Below are positions 12,472 to 23,485 of a stretch of 64,000 bases of DNA, one piece after another. The stretch comes from Argopecten irradians (Eukaryota; Mollusca; Bivalvia; Pectinida; Pectinidae), in assembly GCF_041381155.1 (NCBI RefSeq), contig NC_091147.1, positions 26,877,849 through 26,941,848 of the forward strand. The letters are read 5' to 3'. Position 1 is the stretch's first letter, and the number at the start of each line of letters is the position of its first letter. Made by a program: the position numbers and the translations under genes. A model generated the notes under the pieces. It saw only the letters and a program-made list of their open reading frames with translations, was not told the origin of the DNA and ran no database searches.

Positions 12472-13583
12472 CCATATCTCTTCGAGATGGTATTCATGAC
12501 ATCATGAATATTCATGAATGATTCATGAACTTCAATAATATAAGCAGATTGTGGTCCATGAAAAAAATTCATGAATATTCATCAAATGACTCTCATGAAC
12601 TCTTCATGACGTTTTATGAATCCATGAAGCATTCATGATTGTTCATGATCAATATGTCAAGAATTTTTATGCACGACTGATATTCATTACAATTCTTCAA
12701 AATGAACGAAATTGTTTCATTCAAAGAATCTTAATGAATATCAGATATGCATAAAACTTCATGAATGATTGTTGACATACTATTTCATTCATTTAAATGA
12801 ATTTTAATGAATATCCACTGAAGTCACATGACTTGTCACATGACCATATCAGTCACGTGACTTCTATATATATTTCCCGCCAAAACAGTCACCAACCAAA
12901 ATGGCTGCTGAATCTGCTGGCGTGTGGAAGGGGAAACATTATGCATTTTAAAATGGAAGTTTTGGCACATGACTGAACGTATTATTCCATTCCTGGATTT
13001 CTCTAAGCACAGATGAACACTTTCAGTAAGTTTTGATTTATCTGCAGTTCTTTTCCAACATGAAATTGTTGCACACTGATATTGCTACAGTGATTAAGCA
13101 TAGATATTGGTTTGTGAAATTTTGTCAAATGTTATTGAATGAAATTGCCCATATAAACTATCATGCTTTACAACTATAGGTTTATTTTGGACAATTACTA
13201 ATCAACTTGGAATGTATTATGAAATTGATTTCTGAAAACATTTTGTTAGTACTTGCCTGTGGCAGTATGAAAGTATAATGAACAGAGTAAACTGTTGGTG
13301 ATTTCACTCTTTTGAATTGTTCCAGTTCATGAAGTTTCATGAATATTCATGAATTGTTTGTGCATACTGCTGTGAGTTGTAATTCATGAGTTTTATTAAT
13401 TTTCATGATATAGTTGTTCATTGAAGTTCATAATTTAATTAATAAGGGATTCATGAATGTTCATGAATTCACGAATAAAAGGATTCATGATTCGTGAATT
13501 ATTGAATAATATTCATGAATTTTATGCATGAATTATTCATGAATATTCATGTATTATTCATCAACGTCTCGCAGGGGTAATAT
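12472..13583. mobile_element. 1.1-kb element saturated with TTCATGAA palindromes
   Basis: The outer thirds (12490-12790 and 13330-13560) are packed with overlapping TTCATGAA and ATGAATATTCAT palindromes. The ends look like short inverted repeats: 'ctcttcgagatgg' on the left and the complement of 'cgtctcgcagggg' on the right. Inside the left part, 12652-12712 pairs with 12712-12778 as an imperfect hairpin. The middle (about 12790-13320) is ordinary sequence with a promoter-like segment. It is probably a non-autonomous DNA element, but the family was not recognised. Confidence 0.55.
12820..12951 (+). promoter_or_regulatory. Promoter-like core with E-box palindromes, TATA and a small ORF
   Basis: In order: GTCACATGAC, TCACATGACC and AGTCACGTGACT (a CACGTG E-box palindrome), then TATATATA (12866-12873), then an ATG in good context (aaaATGG) at 12901. 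The ATG opens a 16-codon frame ending at TAA 12949-12951. The spacing of TATA and ATG suits a short leader. Whether it is transcribed is unknown; the tiny frame may be chance or a captured first exon. Confidence 0.3.
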
Positions 13584-13744
13584 GACGTTCTATCTGAAGT
13601 TGTATTCGGAATAGTTTTATTAGACGGTTCATAGGGTTCTTTAAACCCTACTACAAATACAAATAGTAAGTTCTATTCTGATATAAAGGATATTCCTTGT
13701 TTCTTGATGAATACCAGTTATATTTCAACGAGTCAGGCGGAAAC

Positions 13745-14095
13745 ATCAATCATTTTCACGAGTAAAGCACTTATGAAGTAATGAGTTTTCATAAGAGAAA
13801 CCGCAGAACTTTTGAAGTTATGAATATTTCTAAGAGAAACCAATGCTAAACGTAAAATATCACTTTGCTTCAAAGTGTTTTCGATGCAATGGTAAACTTA
13901 AGTTCACAAAATCTTTAATTTAATTAATGACGTACGAAATTATGAATATTCATAAAAGAAAACCAATGCTGGGCGTAAAATATCACTTTTGCTTCAAAGT
14001 ATCTTTGATGCAATGGTCAACTTAGGTAAATAGAAACATTGAATTCAAAAATGATGAACTTATGAATATTCATAAGAAAAACCGCAGCAGTCGTG
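13745..14095 (+). repeat. Short tandem array of a unit of about 130-150 bp
   Basis: Roughly two and a half units, each with a 'cttatgaatattcataag'-like palindrome, an 'aaccaatgct' block, 'gtaaaatatcactt', 'gcttcaaagt' and 'gatgcaatggt'. A separate partial copy lies at about 15695-15765, so the unit also disperses. Confidence 0.65.
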
Positions 14096-14099
14096 GTCT

Positions 14100-15690
14100 A
14101 TGTCTTCCGAGTTTGAATAAGCGACTGTGCGACCTACAAATAGGACCAAAGACGAACTAGTGGCTGCCAATTTACAAACTTGGTGCATAGGTTAATCTAG
14201 CGTGTGTGTACTTCTAAAGTATACTTCTACTCTTTGCCAATTTAGCTCCGTTAGACAACATACCAGTTTCACTATGCCTTGTATTCACATACTGGGGTCA
14301 ATCAACAACAGTCAAATGACAGATGTCCATTACATTAAAGTTGTATGGTCTATCACTTACGCTCTTTTTGTCATAGTAAAAACTGTATAGGTGCTATACA
14401 CATTTTTCTCCGTCTGTCCGAGGTTTAAACTTTCTAATTTCACCACTTTTTATAAAGTTGCAGCACTGGAAGTATTTTTTATTCTAAAAGCAAAAAATCT
14501 TGTTAACGTGTACACATGAAAATAGGCTCGAAAGATGCCGAATTATTCCGAACTCTTCCGAACATCGTCGCGACAATCTCAAAGTGACACGAGGGTTGTA
14601 AACAAAACATGTGGTCGACCTCAGCAGACTGGATCTACAGAGAAATTAATGCTCGCACATTACAATATTTGATACACACATTTTTGAATAACGGCAATGT
14701 GTGAATTAGATGTTTCAAATACTCGCTCTGTGAACATATACCAGCACGATTTGCTCAGAAGGAAAACGTAAACAAACACATGTGCGCTTAGTTACCTGGA
14801 TCATCACGTGCAGGACGTGTGGACGTCAGTCACGTGGTACGATTCAAAATTCCGACAAAACCCAAGGTACTGGACATGGCGGTGATTGAAGGCTTTTTAT
14901 TCAAAACCGGGAATATATGATCCCTAGATTTCTTATAGTCATACATATGGTTTTGGGGAGCTAAATCATCAAGATACATGACCATGTTTAAATATCAAAT
15001 GTTAAAACGACATATCGTTTCAGTGAAAATTACAAGAAATATAACTTTAAAGAGCCTATTCATTCTGTAATGTTGTCTCGATCAAGGTAAAATTGTCTTT
15101 AAAGAATTAAAGCTATTAGGTTTAAAAAAAGTATTAACTAACAGGAATGTTGAGGTATATGAAATCAAAGAACGTAAACAAAACGCAAACATGAGCTACT
15201 GAATAATGTCTGTTTTCGTTCCGGAAATAAACATTCTAATATTCTTTAATGACATATGCTGACGAGAACACGTGTCCAATCGGTCACCGACACGTTGTGT
15301 GTATTGGACTTCTGTCAACGAAGCTCGGTGTACCGACCTCAAATGTCATAAACATCGTTGATCCGTTTGGAGCCTTTAACTTCGTGTATTTCACGAAATT
15401 GACCAGGTGAATGATGCGACTTGAAAAAATAGTTTAAAAAACTTTTCTTACTTAGCTGACAACTTTGGCCTTATCATGATAGGCATTGGTTTACCATGCT
15501 GGAGATTCGGGTTCGATTCCTGTCGCCTTCTTGTGCTACATTTCAAGTACATACATGCTTGATATATATAAGATTGCAATTGAAGACGTTTTATCAAACG
15601 ATGATCAACCGATTGCACATGTTAGTAAACAATTAAAATAACCTATTTAAAACATTTTATGAGATCGATCGAGATCAGAATCGATTCTGA
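14100..15690. other. Intergenic sequence, possible old repeat, no gene
   Basis: Holds 'ccgaactcttccgaac' near 14550, shared in part with the paired repeat at 20.2 and 31.4 kb, and several E-box/CRE-like sites near 14800-14840. A B-box-like GGTTCGATTCC (15510-15520) has no convincing A box or stems, so no tRNA is called. Confidence 0.4.
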
Positions 15691-15694
15691 ACAC

Positions 15695-15765
15695 AAAATA
15701 TCACTTTTGCTTCAAAATATCGTTTAGATGCAATGGTAAACTTGGGTACATAGAATCATTAAATA
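15695..15765 (+). repeat. Dispersed copy of the 13.9-kb tandem unit
   Basis: Contains 'aaaatatcacttttgcttca', then 'gatgcaatggtaaactt' and 'acatagaa', in the same order as in the 13.75-14.1 kb array. Confidence 0.6.
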
Positions 15766-15769
15766 ACAT

Positions 15770-18060
15770 TTAATAAAAAATCATAATCAATTAATCAATC
15801 TCGTACCAATATGTACATGTACACTCGTTTTGCCCGATATAATCGACATTATTCCTTCCCATATCTATCATAATATCATTACAATACCATGGGATATTGA
15901 TCATTCAACAACGATCGATAACTTACATTACGTAAATAAACAGGCAGTGAACGATGGACATTCCGACTCAGCGTCAGTATGGATAAGTACACCTAAGAAC
16001 TACTCAAGGAGGATCAGTTGTGTTCTAGGCTGATCACATCAGGATTGATCTGATATTAAGCCTGATCAATAGAAAACAGCTTTTTCCTTGAGGGGGGTCA
16101 ATTTGCCTAGCAGAATGTGCACTTCTTCTAATTTAGGTAACAGTTCACAGAATTATCTTAATAATCGAGTTATCATGGAATGCATTAAAATTCCATGATA
16201 TCTAATACAAATTGTAGCGGTTATGATAATCTGGACGCCAATTTTCAGGAAAACGACCACAAAAACCACAACCATGATTACACACGACTTTATTGCATAC
16301 CAGTTACTTACGTTGTCACTGTAAATACACATGTTCACGTCTTTGGTTCAGATGATATAAAATATACACTTTTGTGTCAATGAAACAACCGTAAATTATT
16401 TTATCCAAAAAAAAAAAATTACAATGGAAATTTTACCTGATAAACTTTACAGCAGTTGCTTATCGTTTATGATGACATCGTACACACCTACAGCAACTCT
16501 TATGGTCATCAATAAAGTCTTTCGTCTGATATGATGCATATATCTTTCGACTAGTTTTCATAACGCAATTTTTATTTAGCTTTTATAAAGGGTAGTTTTT
16601 TATTCAAAGTTAAAACAAGCAAATAATTGCATCTCTATTTCGGTAAAAGATTTGAAAGATGCAGTATTTAATCAGATTCCCACAACAACTGATCACCACG
16701 GTTTTATAGGATAAACAGAACCTTCAATGAATGACTGCTATCTTATATAAAAGTATACACAAACTATCGTAAATTACAATGTAATTAAAAAAGAAAATAT
16801 ACTTGGTAAAGCTCGTGTCTTTAAAAATTTGAAAGTTAAATACCTTTGGTTATAATAGCATGATAAACACAGTTCACTTGTTTGGGAAGCGTCTATTAAT
16901 ACCAAATCTTTTTTCCTAAGCTTTTACAAAATATGGTATGTTTATCATGTAGACATGACACTGATAAATTCAACGATGAAAGTCACAATTCACCTGTGTT
17001 TAATATTAACTTTTACCTTAACCACGAATCACTCTCTAAAGGGTATGGTTTAGGTGATATTTGTGAAAAAGATAATTTCAACATTAAATTAATATGTTTT
17101 CATACTCTAATCACACGCAATGCATACTCTATATAATATAATTCTTTGCGATTTTTTTAATTAAGATCTCGTATAAAAAGTCTACTTGTACAAATTCATG
17201 TCACTTTGGTATTTTTATCAGAGTTTTGTAACAGTTTGAAGAATTAAGGAACTGGTAAATCAAATGATTTATGTGAAATTTCTATAGTTAACGTTGAATA
17301 ACCATCCATTATTGTCAAACGATTATCACAAAGTCGTTCAGTCACGTTTAATGTTAACAACCTTAGAGCAAATTGTACATATGATTTAATAAATTATTCG
17401 ATAAAGGAATGTACTGGGTCTGCAAGTTTTGCCGTTTCGTAACGTTTCTGATAATATGTGTATCATGTACATGTAACATACATTGGTCTTTCAAACTTTT
17501 CAACAGTAGCTTTATCACATATTGTATTTCCACTTATCATTTTAGATGGTTTAGAAGGGTAAAATGCCGTAAATAGTATGACTCTTACTAGAGTTGACTA
17601 TTCCTCCAGACAAGCAGTCGATATATACTGCAGAGTACTAATAAAGACGAAAGCCAAAGAAAAAAAAGTATAAGGATATTATTACTAATGTACTATGTGA
17701 AAATTGCAAAATCACAATAACCTAGGAATGATTGACCATCATAATCATCGTAATCTAGAAAAGATCCGATGCATTTAGAAATATAGAGGAGAGTCATTAT
17801 CAAAGGATGTTGTTGAATAAAGATAGATGTGGAAAATGTAGGTAAGGTGATATATATAACACTTTTATAGAATTGGAATTGCGGTGTATGCCATATATGG
17901 GTAGATAACATAGTAAAACATATATCCTATAACATTTTATATAGGATCTTAATGTAATTTATTTGTAATATATAGATTGTCTGTCGTAATTCATTTTGAA
18001 AAACAAGAAGAATTGTAATAAATAAAATAAAGAAAAACACACTTTGTTACGTCATTTGTT
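15770..18060. other. AT-rich intergenic sequence, nothing recognised
   Basis: No gene supported. Short open frames at 15830-16033, 16195-16383 and 16933-17136 lack exon or initiation context. Confidence 0.5.
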
Positions 18061-18063
18061 CTT

Positions 18064-18404
18064 TTATATAGAGAACAGCTTGACTTACAGCGATGACGAA
18101 TAGTTTTTGCCGTAAGAAATTATAATAAATTTAATAGAATTCTTACCCAAAAGGTCACGTGATGTATTGAAAGTGGTGGGCACGAGGAGTTGGCGGAACA
18201 ATAAGTTCTAGCCGATAGGAGAATGTGCTGCCAATATCCACAGAGAGATGAAAGCGAGCTGTGAATACTAACAGCTGAACACAAAGAGCTCGGGAGACGT
18301 TGGACAGTAGCTAGGCGCAAGTAAAGGGACTACTGAGAGATATCAGGCAATCGGCCAGTCAGTCTCCCACAGAACGCAAGGATAGTACCACCGGACAGCG
18401 AAAG
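18064..18404 (+). promoter_or_regulatory. Candidate TATA promoter and non-coding first exon
   Basis: TTATATAG at 18064-18071 is followed by about 330 bp of locally GC-richer sequence with no long frame, ending at a strong donor (AAAG followed by GTAGGT at 18405-18410). TATA, exon-like composition and donor in that order suggest a leader exon. The nearest plus-strand coding gene is the EF-hand gene 13.5 kb downstream, but a non-coding RNA is equally possible. Confidence 0.25.
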
Positions 18405-18410
18405 GTAGGT

Positions 18411-19012
18411 CTGGCTCCTAACACTAATCATTGATTTTAATTAACTTAATGCATTTTATTTAACTAGATTCGCAATGATATTGGTTACTTTTATTTATTT
18501 ATTTTTTGCTAGAAAAAGAATGACAATCAAACTAAGTGTACATTTGTTACGCGAAAATGTATTTTTGCAGTGCGTTAACGATATCTTTATTTTTCATTGA
18601 GAATCGGTTCCACTCGCACATTACTTTTTTTCGGGAGAAATGTAATACAAATTTGATGGTGTCATAAAGGTGACATTAATTGGTGTAGCAATTATATAGG
18701 TTTATTAGATTAGAAAAGTGTCTGTCGCGCAATGATATAGTTATTGGTTTTCTTGATTACTACATGTTATCACATCATACTGAAATTGTTTCATATTTCA
18801 ATTATGAATCATGTTGGTACATTGTCTAACTTAAATCATAATCAAGAATTAACAAATGGTTATGGGGATTGTTAGGATGGTATTAATGTATTGCATATAG
18901 CTTACTTTTGATTAATAACTTAGTTTTATCAAAGGCCTCTGGCAATACATAGCCTAATATCGCTTCCTAAGGAAATGTATGGTAAATGAATATGATTGCC
19001 ATACACTAAACA
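18411..19012. other. AT-rich sequence, nothing recognised
   Basis: No supported feature. If the proposed upstream exon is real this is intronic. Confidence 0.4.
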
Positions 19013-19410
19013 TTAAAGGCCCACTACCTTTCGGAAACGGCTTGTAATTTTTAAAATGGGATTGTTAATCGAGATTGATAATTTCGCAGAGTCACAAAAG
19101 TTATTAACTTAATATTAATGCTACACTTACCATCACCTTCCGAATACTTTCATTAAAAAATACTTGAATATTATTTTTTAACGCGGGTCTTATTAAGTTT
19201 CCCGTCGTCGTCCTTATTATGGCACGTTAGTTGTTTATCACTGCGTCAGACGGCAAAACTGCTAAATGAATCTTCACTATTAGCATACATAGGTTACGCA
19301 GGGAAATTTGCATTTGTAGTAACTTCATCTTAGGCTGTCGATATAAATTTTCTTATGTAGTTTTTTTGTTTTAAAGAAACTTTTTTTCCGGAACGTTAAC
19401 AGACCTTTAG
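19013..19410. mobile_element. MITE, 'AAAGGCCC' family, copy 1
   Basis: About 400 bp homologous along its length to 56895-57303. It begins 'ttaaaggcccactacctttc' and ends near 'ccggaacgttaacagacctt', a decayed inverted copy of the start. Shared internal blocks include 'taatgctacacttaycatca', 'gttgwttatcactgc' and 'cttaggctgtcgatata' variants. It is non-coding. A third, truncated copy is at 37661-37710. Confidence 0.75.
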
Positions 19411-19771
19411 ATATACATGGTTCTGTATTCCGACATGTTGGAAGCATACTATAATTACATTGACATAATTAAAGTCTACTATATAGGAACGTTTAACAGA
19501 AAATTTTACATAGCACAAATTAAGTTCGATTCTAAATCTGTATTATGACACCTACCGAATTCAAAGCTGATTAAATTTTGTGATTTATATTTGATTGTAA
19601 CTATTTCGAGTTGATTTCTTTAATATATTGTCCGTGTTTGTGGGAGAAGTGAAGTTTAGTCGTATGGGTAGATAAATTGATTTTAGGTTGTAGATTATAG
19701 AAAAATGCATTGGGATATTTATTTTTGTTTGAAAGATGGTGTAGGTTCAACTGAACTCAAAGAAGATAGCT

Positions 19772-19990
19772 ATACTATAAACCAACTTTCTTTCGCCGTT
19801 ACTGTATTTCGCGGTTTTTTTTAGAAACATTTTCGCAAATTTTAGCTTTCGTGGATTTAAAAACTAAATGGAAATATCTATTATTAAAAGCGATATTTGT
19901 ATAAACTTGTAGAGAGCAATGATCACGAAATTCGTGAAAGCACTTCGTACGTGAAAGTTGGATTATAAATATATAACTTAATTACGTAAT
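19772..19990 (+). repeat. Dispersed repeat shared with 4.09 kb
   Basis: Starts with 'actataaaccaactttctt' and continues with 'cgc', 'gcg' and 'ttcgtg' blocks. The first tens of bases match 4093-4165. Boundaries are uncertain. Confidence 0.35.
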
Positions 19991-20162
19991 TTTTATTAAA
20001 CTGCCGAGAACATACAATTTTGAAAATTTTATTGAAATAAAAAAAAAAAAAAACCAGAAAATGTTTGATGTTGCCTTGATGTAAACTTGGGGCGTAAAAA
20101 GAGAATCAATCGATAGAAAATCAGATACGATCAAATAGGTGTTCAATTTAATTCCCAATATA

Positions 20163-20602
20163 TGTATCTGTCATATTTCTTTCATGATTTAAATGATTTC
20201 ATATTGTAAATCATGCAGAGACAGGACTAAATCGAAGTATAGGTGAGCGGAAATGATTCAGAAAATTTTGATAAACCACAAATAAATAATGAAAATCGCT
20301 AGGTGGATCCAATTTAGTCAAACAAGCCGAAGTTAGCCGACATTGTAACGTCGTTGCCGATAACGTCATGTGACTATCGTAACTGCGTAACGTCTATCCG
20401 AACTCTTCCGAGAACGGGTCATGAACTTTCCGACTTCCTTTCGGCAATAATCGTAACTTCTATGGCGACCAGTTTAAAATGAGGGCATGTTTATAATTAT
20501 CGACTGCTGCTGTACCAAAGTTATTAAGAATTCACTATAGATATTCTTTGACAAAACTGAATTTCAACTACATCACCACATACTTACTATATCGGGGTCG
20601 AA
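20163..20602 (+). repeat. 440-bp paired repeat, upstream copy
   Basis: Collinear with 31361-31797 with moderate divergence. Matching blocks include 'gtaaatcatgca..agacaggactaaat', 'caagccgaagttagccgac', 'gaactcttccgagaacgg' and 'atcggggtcga' at the end. No inverted termini, tRNA-like head or coding frame is visible, so the class is unknown. Homology stops at 'ggtcga', and a SINE was inserted just after it. Confidence 0.85.
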
Positions 20603-20616
20603 TCTAACTTGACTTT

Positions 20617-20838
20617 GGTATTATTATTTTAACGTCCTCTTAACAGCGAGGGTCATTTAAGGACGTGCTAGGTTTGTTGGTGGGAGAAAGCCGTGATACC
20701 CGAAAAAATACCACCGACCGGCGGTCAGAAACTGGTCAGCAACTGCCCCACATGGGATTCGAACTCGCTACCAGACAGAGGTTTTTGAGATAATATGTCG
20801 GGATATATTAACCACTCAGTCACCGCGGCCTCGATCTC
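20617..20838 (-). mobile_element. tRNA-derived SINE with a perfect 14-bp target-site duplication
   Basis: The element is on the minus strand. Its tRNA-like head has an A box (GGTGACTGAGTGGTTAA, complement of about 20809-20825) and a B box (GAGTTCGAATCCC, complement of 20756-20768). A SINE body of about 140 bp follows. Direct repeats of 14 identical bases, TCTAACTTGACTTT, flank it at 20603-20616 and 20839-20852. This is the expected mark of LINE-driven retroposition and suggests a fairly recent insertion. Confidence 0.9.
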
Positions 20839-20914
20839 TCTAACTTGACTTTTTGCTCATGGTGACGTGTAGTCGAAAATGGAATATCTGTCAAAGAAGA
20901 CATTTTTTTCCCAT

Positions 20915-21284
20915 ACTTCACAGGGATATCCCGTGGTTGCTAGAGAAAAGATAACTCTGTCTTACACAGAGGCGTGTAAGACAGCTCACACGCGCTAGAC
21001 AAGTACTTGACGTCATCAATACATGCGGCATAACCGCGGAGTGCATTGTAGATGACGTCATCAGTTTTGACGCATAACGACGTTCCTGCATAAACCAACA
21101 GGGATTTCGTCTGTTTTCTACTAAATATGGCAGAAAAGAATCAAACATGGGTCTGTCAAGTGGACAGGAATATCTCAACCCCCGTGAAAGATATCGGCCG
21201 TCAATCCTCGGCAAGCCTCGGGTTGACCAGCCAAAATCTTTCACTCGGGTTGAGATATCCCTGTCCACTTGACAAACCCATGCA
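20915..21284. mobile_element. Palindromic MITE-like element
   Basis: The right part is an inverted pair: 21146-21192 ('catgggtctgtcaagtggac'...) against 21234-21282, about 45 pairs around a 40-bp loop. To the left lie a perfect 11-bp hairpin (CTGTCTTACAC at 20957-20967 with GTGTAAGACAG at 20974-20984) and a second inverted pair whose arms each hold TGACGTCA (21008-21015 and 21053-21060). The 116-codon minus-strand frame here is a by-product of the repeat. Confidence 0.65.
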
Positions 21285-22652
21285 AGATTCTATTAGTCTA
21301 CATTGAAATTTGTGAGTTGTCCAATCAGCCTATGATTTTAATTAACTTATAGTTTAAGAAACTCAATAGCGATTTTTTGTGATAACGAATTATTTCGTCT
21401 GGCAACATGGGATTAATCATAGCAAAGTTTCACTGGTTTTTTTTATATTAAGGATATAAGTTTACCTGGTATATCGTTATTACGTTTGTATTTCTGTAAA
21501 ATTGATTATCTTTAATTATAAAATCGATGATCTTACATTTAGGGATAACTTCAGCACGTAACACATTGACTAACACTATTAACTTATTATGCCACTAAAA
21601 TAGGACATCACAGCGTTGATGAAAAAGAATGTCCGTCCTTTTTTTATTTTTTTTTATTTTATGATTTGATATACCCAACAACAAAAAATTAAGAATATTG
21701 CTTAGAATTTAATTTAAATAATTCAATAAGGTACTAATCTGACATTAATTTCATGGCTTAAACTTATTTTTATAATAAAATAAATTCAGTCGTAGACTTT
21801 CAATTCTTTCATTCTTCGTGTGTTTGTAAAGCATGGACTTGATACTACAAAACGAAAGACAAAGACTCGAGTATGCATAATATAAAACATTTGATACCTA
21901 CAGTGAATACAGAGACTGTTTCAATTTTGCTTAGAAGATTGTCGCTAAGGTCAAAGCACTTTGTAAATTAAAAGTGGAATCTTGATTCCGGTGTAAAAAA
22001 AAAAAAACCTGTTCGCTCAAAACAGACGTATCTCTGAAGTCAGCATCCTAATAAAATACTCCCCAGGAACTCACATATATTTCATGATAGAAAAACTCTA
22101 AGACGTTTTTATTGGGTTTCTGTCCATGTGAAAGAAACATTTAAAGCGTGTATTTCAATCAATCTTTTGGGATACAATTAAAAACAAAGAATTATCAGAT
22201 TCAAAGTCAGTTGTTTATTGGAACTCAAATTAAACCAAGGTCACATGATATTGTTTGGCTCAGCCAATCTTTCCAGGTAAAACATTATTGCAGTCTGCAG
22301 ATTAAGCAAATCATGTAATATTTGAATAATATCTTGCATTTTCCTTTTTGATATAATTTATCCTAATTCAAGTTGAAATTGAAATTTTTGAGCTGGTTGA
22401 TTATATTTGAAGTCCAATGCCGGCCATGACAAGTTCTTGGTGGCATCACAGTTGCATATGCATTTCAGGAGGATGCGGTATGTTCGTGTTATGTGCTCTA
22501 TTACTATGGAAACTTTTGACCAATTCATAGAGCTATTTTTACAGCAGAAGTACACTAAACAACAGCTGCATTATTGTAGCTCAAACGACTTTAAGACCGA
22601 TACAAATGCCATGAGGTATAGTAGTTCGGGTACGTATAATCAGTCTAACTGA
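21285..22652. other. Intergenic sequence, nothing recognised
   Basis: AT-rich; no supported gene. The overlapping frames at 22358-22652 on both strands have no initiation or splice support. Confidence 0.5.
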
Positions 22653-23060
22653 ACAACAGCAACCGTTCTATCACATTATACTGACAACACTAAATGTATC
22701 ATCCCACTCACTCTTTATGCTGAAGGTTAAACAGGAGAAAAACACCGGAACCCATAGTATTCCCCATAGTTCGCAAGTTCAATGTAAGACCAAAAGTGGG
22801 GCAGTGAACATTATGTTGCTTGTATGACAACCACAAACAGGCTCAGCTAAGGTGATTTAAGGACAACACCCGCTGTTGCGTAATATTATTGCATGTGTTG
22901 CTTTCTAGTGTGCTTTCGGAGACTGTGATACGGTCGTGTTGTCATTCCTTGTAAAAAGGAATATTGTGGGTAATTTTATAATGCTACCTCATAGCCGTAT
23001 ATTGCCATATACATCGCACCTGGCCATATCATACTGACAGTGATGAATTAGTCGTCTCAC
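22653..23060 (-). repeat. Broken minus-strand copy or copies of the composite SINE
   Basis: 'cacattatactgacaac' (near 22672) and 'caggagaaa' blocks match the reverse complement of the middle of the copy at 23.07-23.48 kb. 'ggagactgtgatacggtcgt' (from 22918) matches its tail reversed. The order suggests two fragments. Confidence 0.6.
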
Positions 23061-23069
23061 TCCATAAGT

Positions 23070-23485
23070 GTTACGCGTTAATCAGGAACACATACCGCCA
23101 TTTTTATAGAATATAAGGTGTATAAGGTCGCCCCTGTGAGGAAGGCTCTGGGTTCTACCCCTGGCCGAGACACACCAGAGTCAATAAGAGTTTCTGCTCC
23201 TACTTAGCGCTCAGCATAACGGGAGTGGGACGACTGGTTTGCCCGTTGTCAGTATAATGTGACCGGGTGGGTAGTGTTGCTTGGTGTCTTCGGCGGCATG
23301 CTTCAGTGATATAGCACTATAAAAAGGGCAACAATTCCACTATACAAGAAGACACAACACAAACATACCGCAGTCTCCCAAAACACGCACCTCGCACATA
23401 CACGCAACATACCACATACATGGGAGGCCGTCCTTACATGACCACAGCTGTTAATAGGACGTTAATTAATCAAACAAATAAACAA
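23070..23485 (+). mobile_element. Composite SINE family, longest copy
   Basis: A B-box-like 'gggttctacccc' sits near 23152-23163, followed by a conserved body ('gccgagacacaccagagtc', 'gtcagtataatgtgaccggg', 'ggcggcatgcttcagtgata', 'agcactataaaaagggca') and a tail with 'gttaataggacgttaat' ending in A-rich 'aaacaaataaacaaacaag'. The tRNA-like head and short A-rich repeat tail fit a SINE. Other copies or fragments lie at 2.4, 22.7, 26.5, 26.95, 27.2, 28.6, 33.36 and 45.46 kb. Confidence 0.75.

Noticed and set aside
15470-15535. tRNA-like segment with B box GGTTCGATTCC
   Set aside because: No convincing A box, acceptor stem or anticodon stem; probably a SINE remnant or chance.
20918-21268. 116-codon minus-strand open frame
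   Set aside because: Falls wholly inside a palindromic MITE-like element; GC-rich hairpins explain the open frame.
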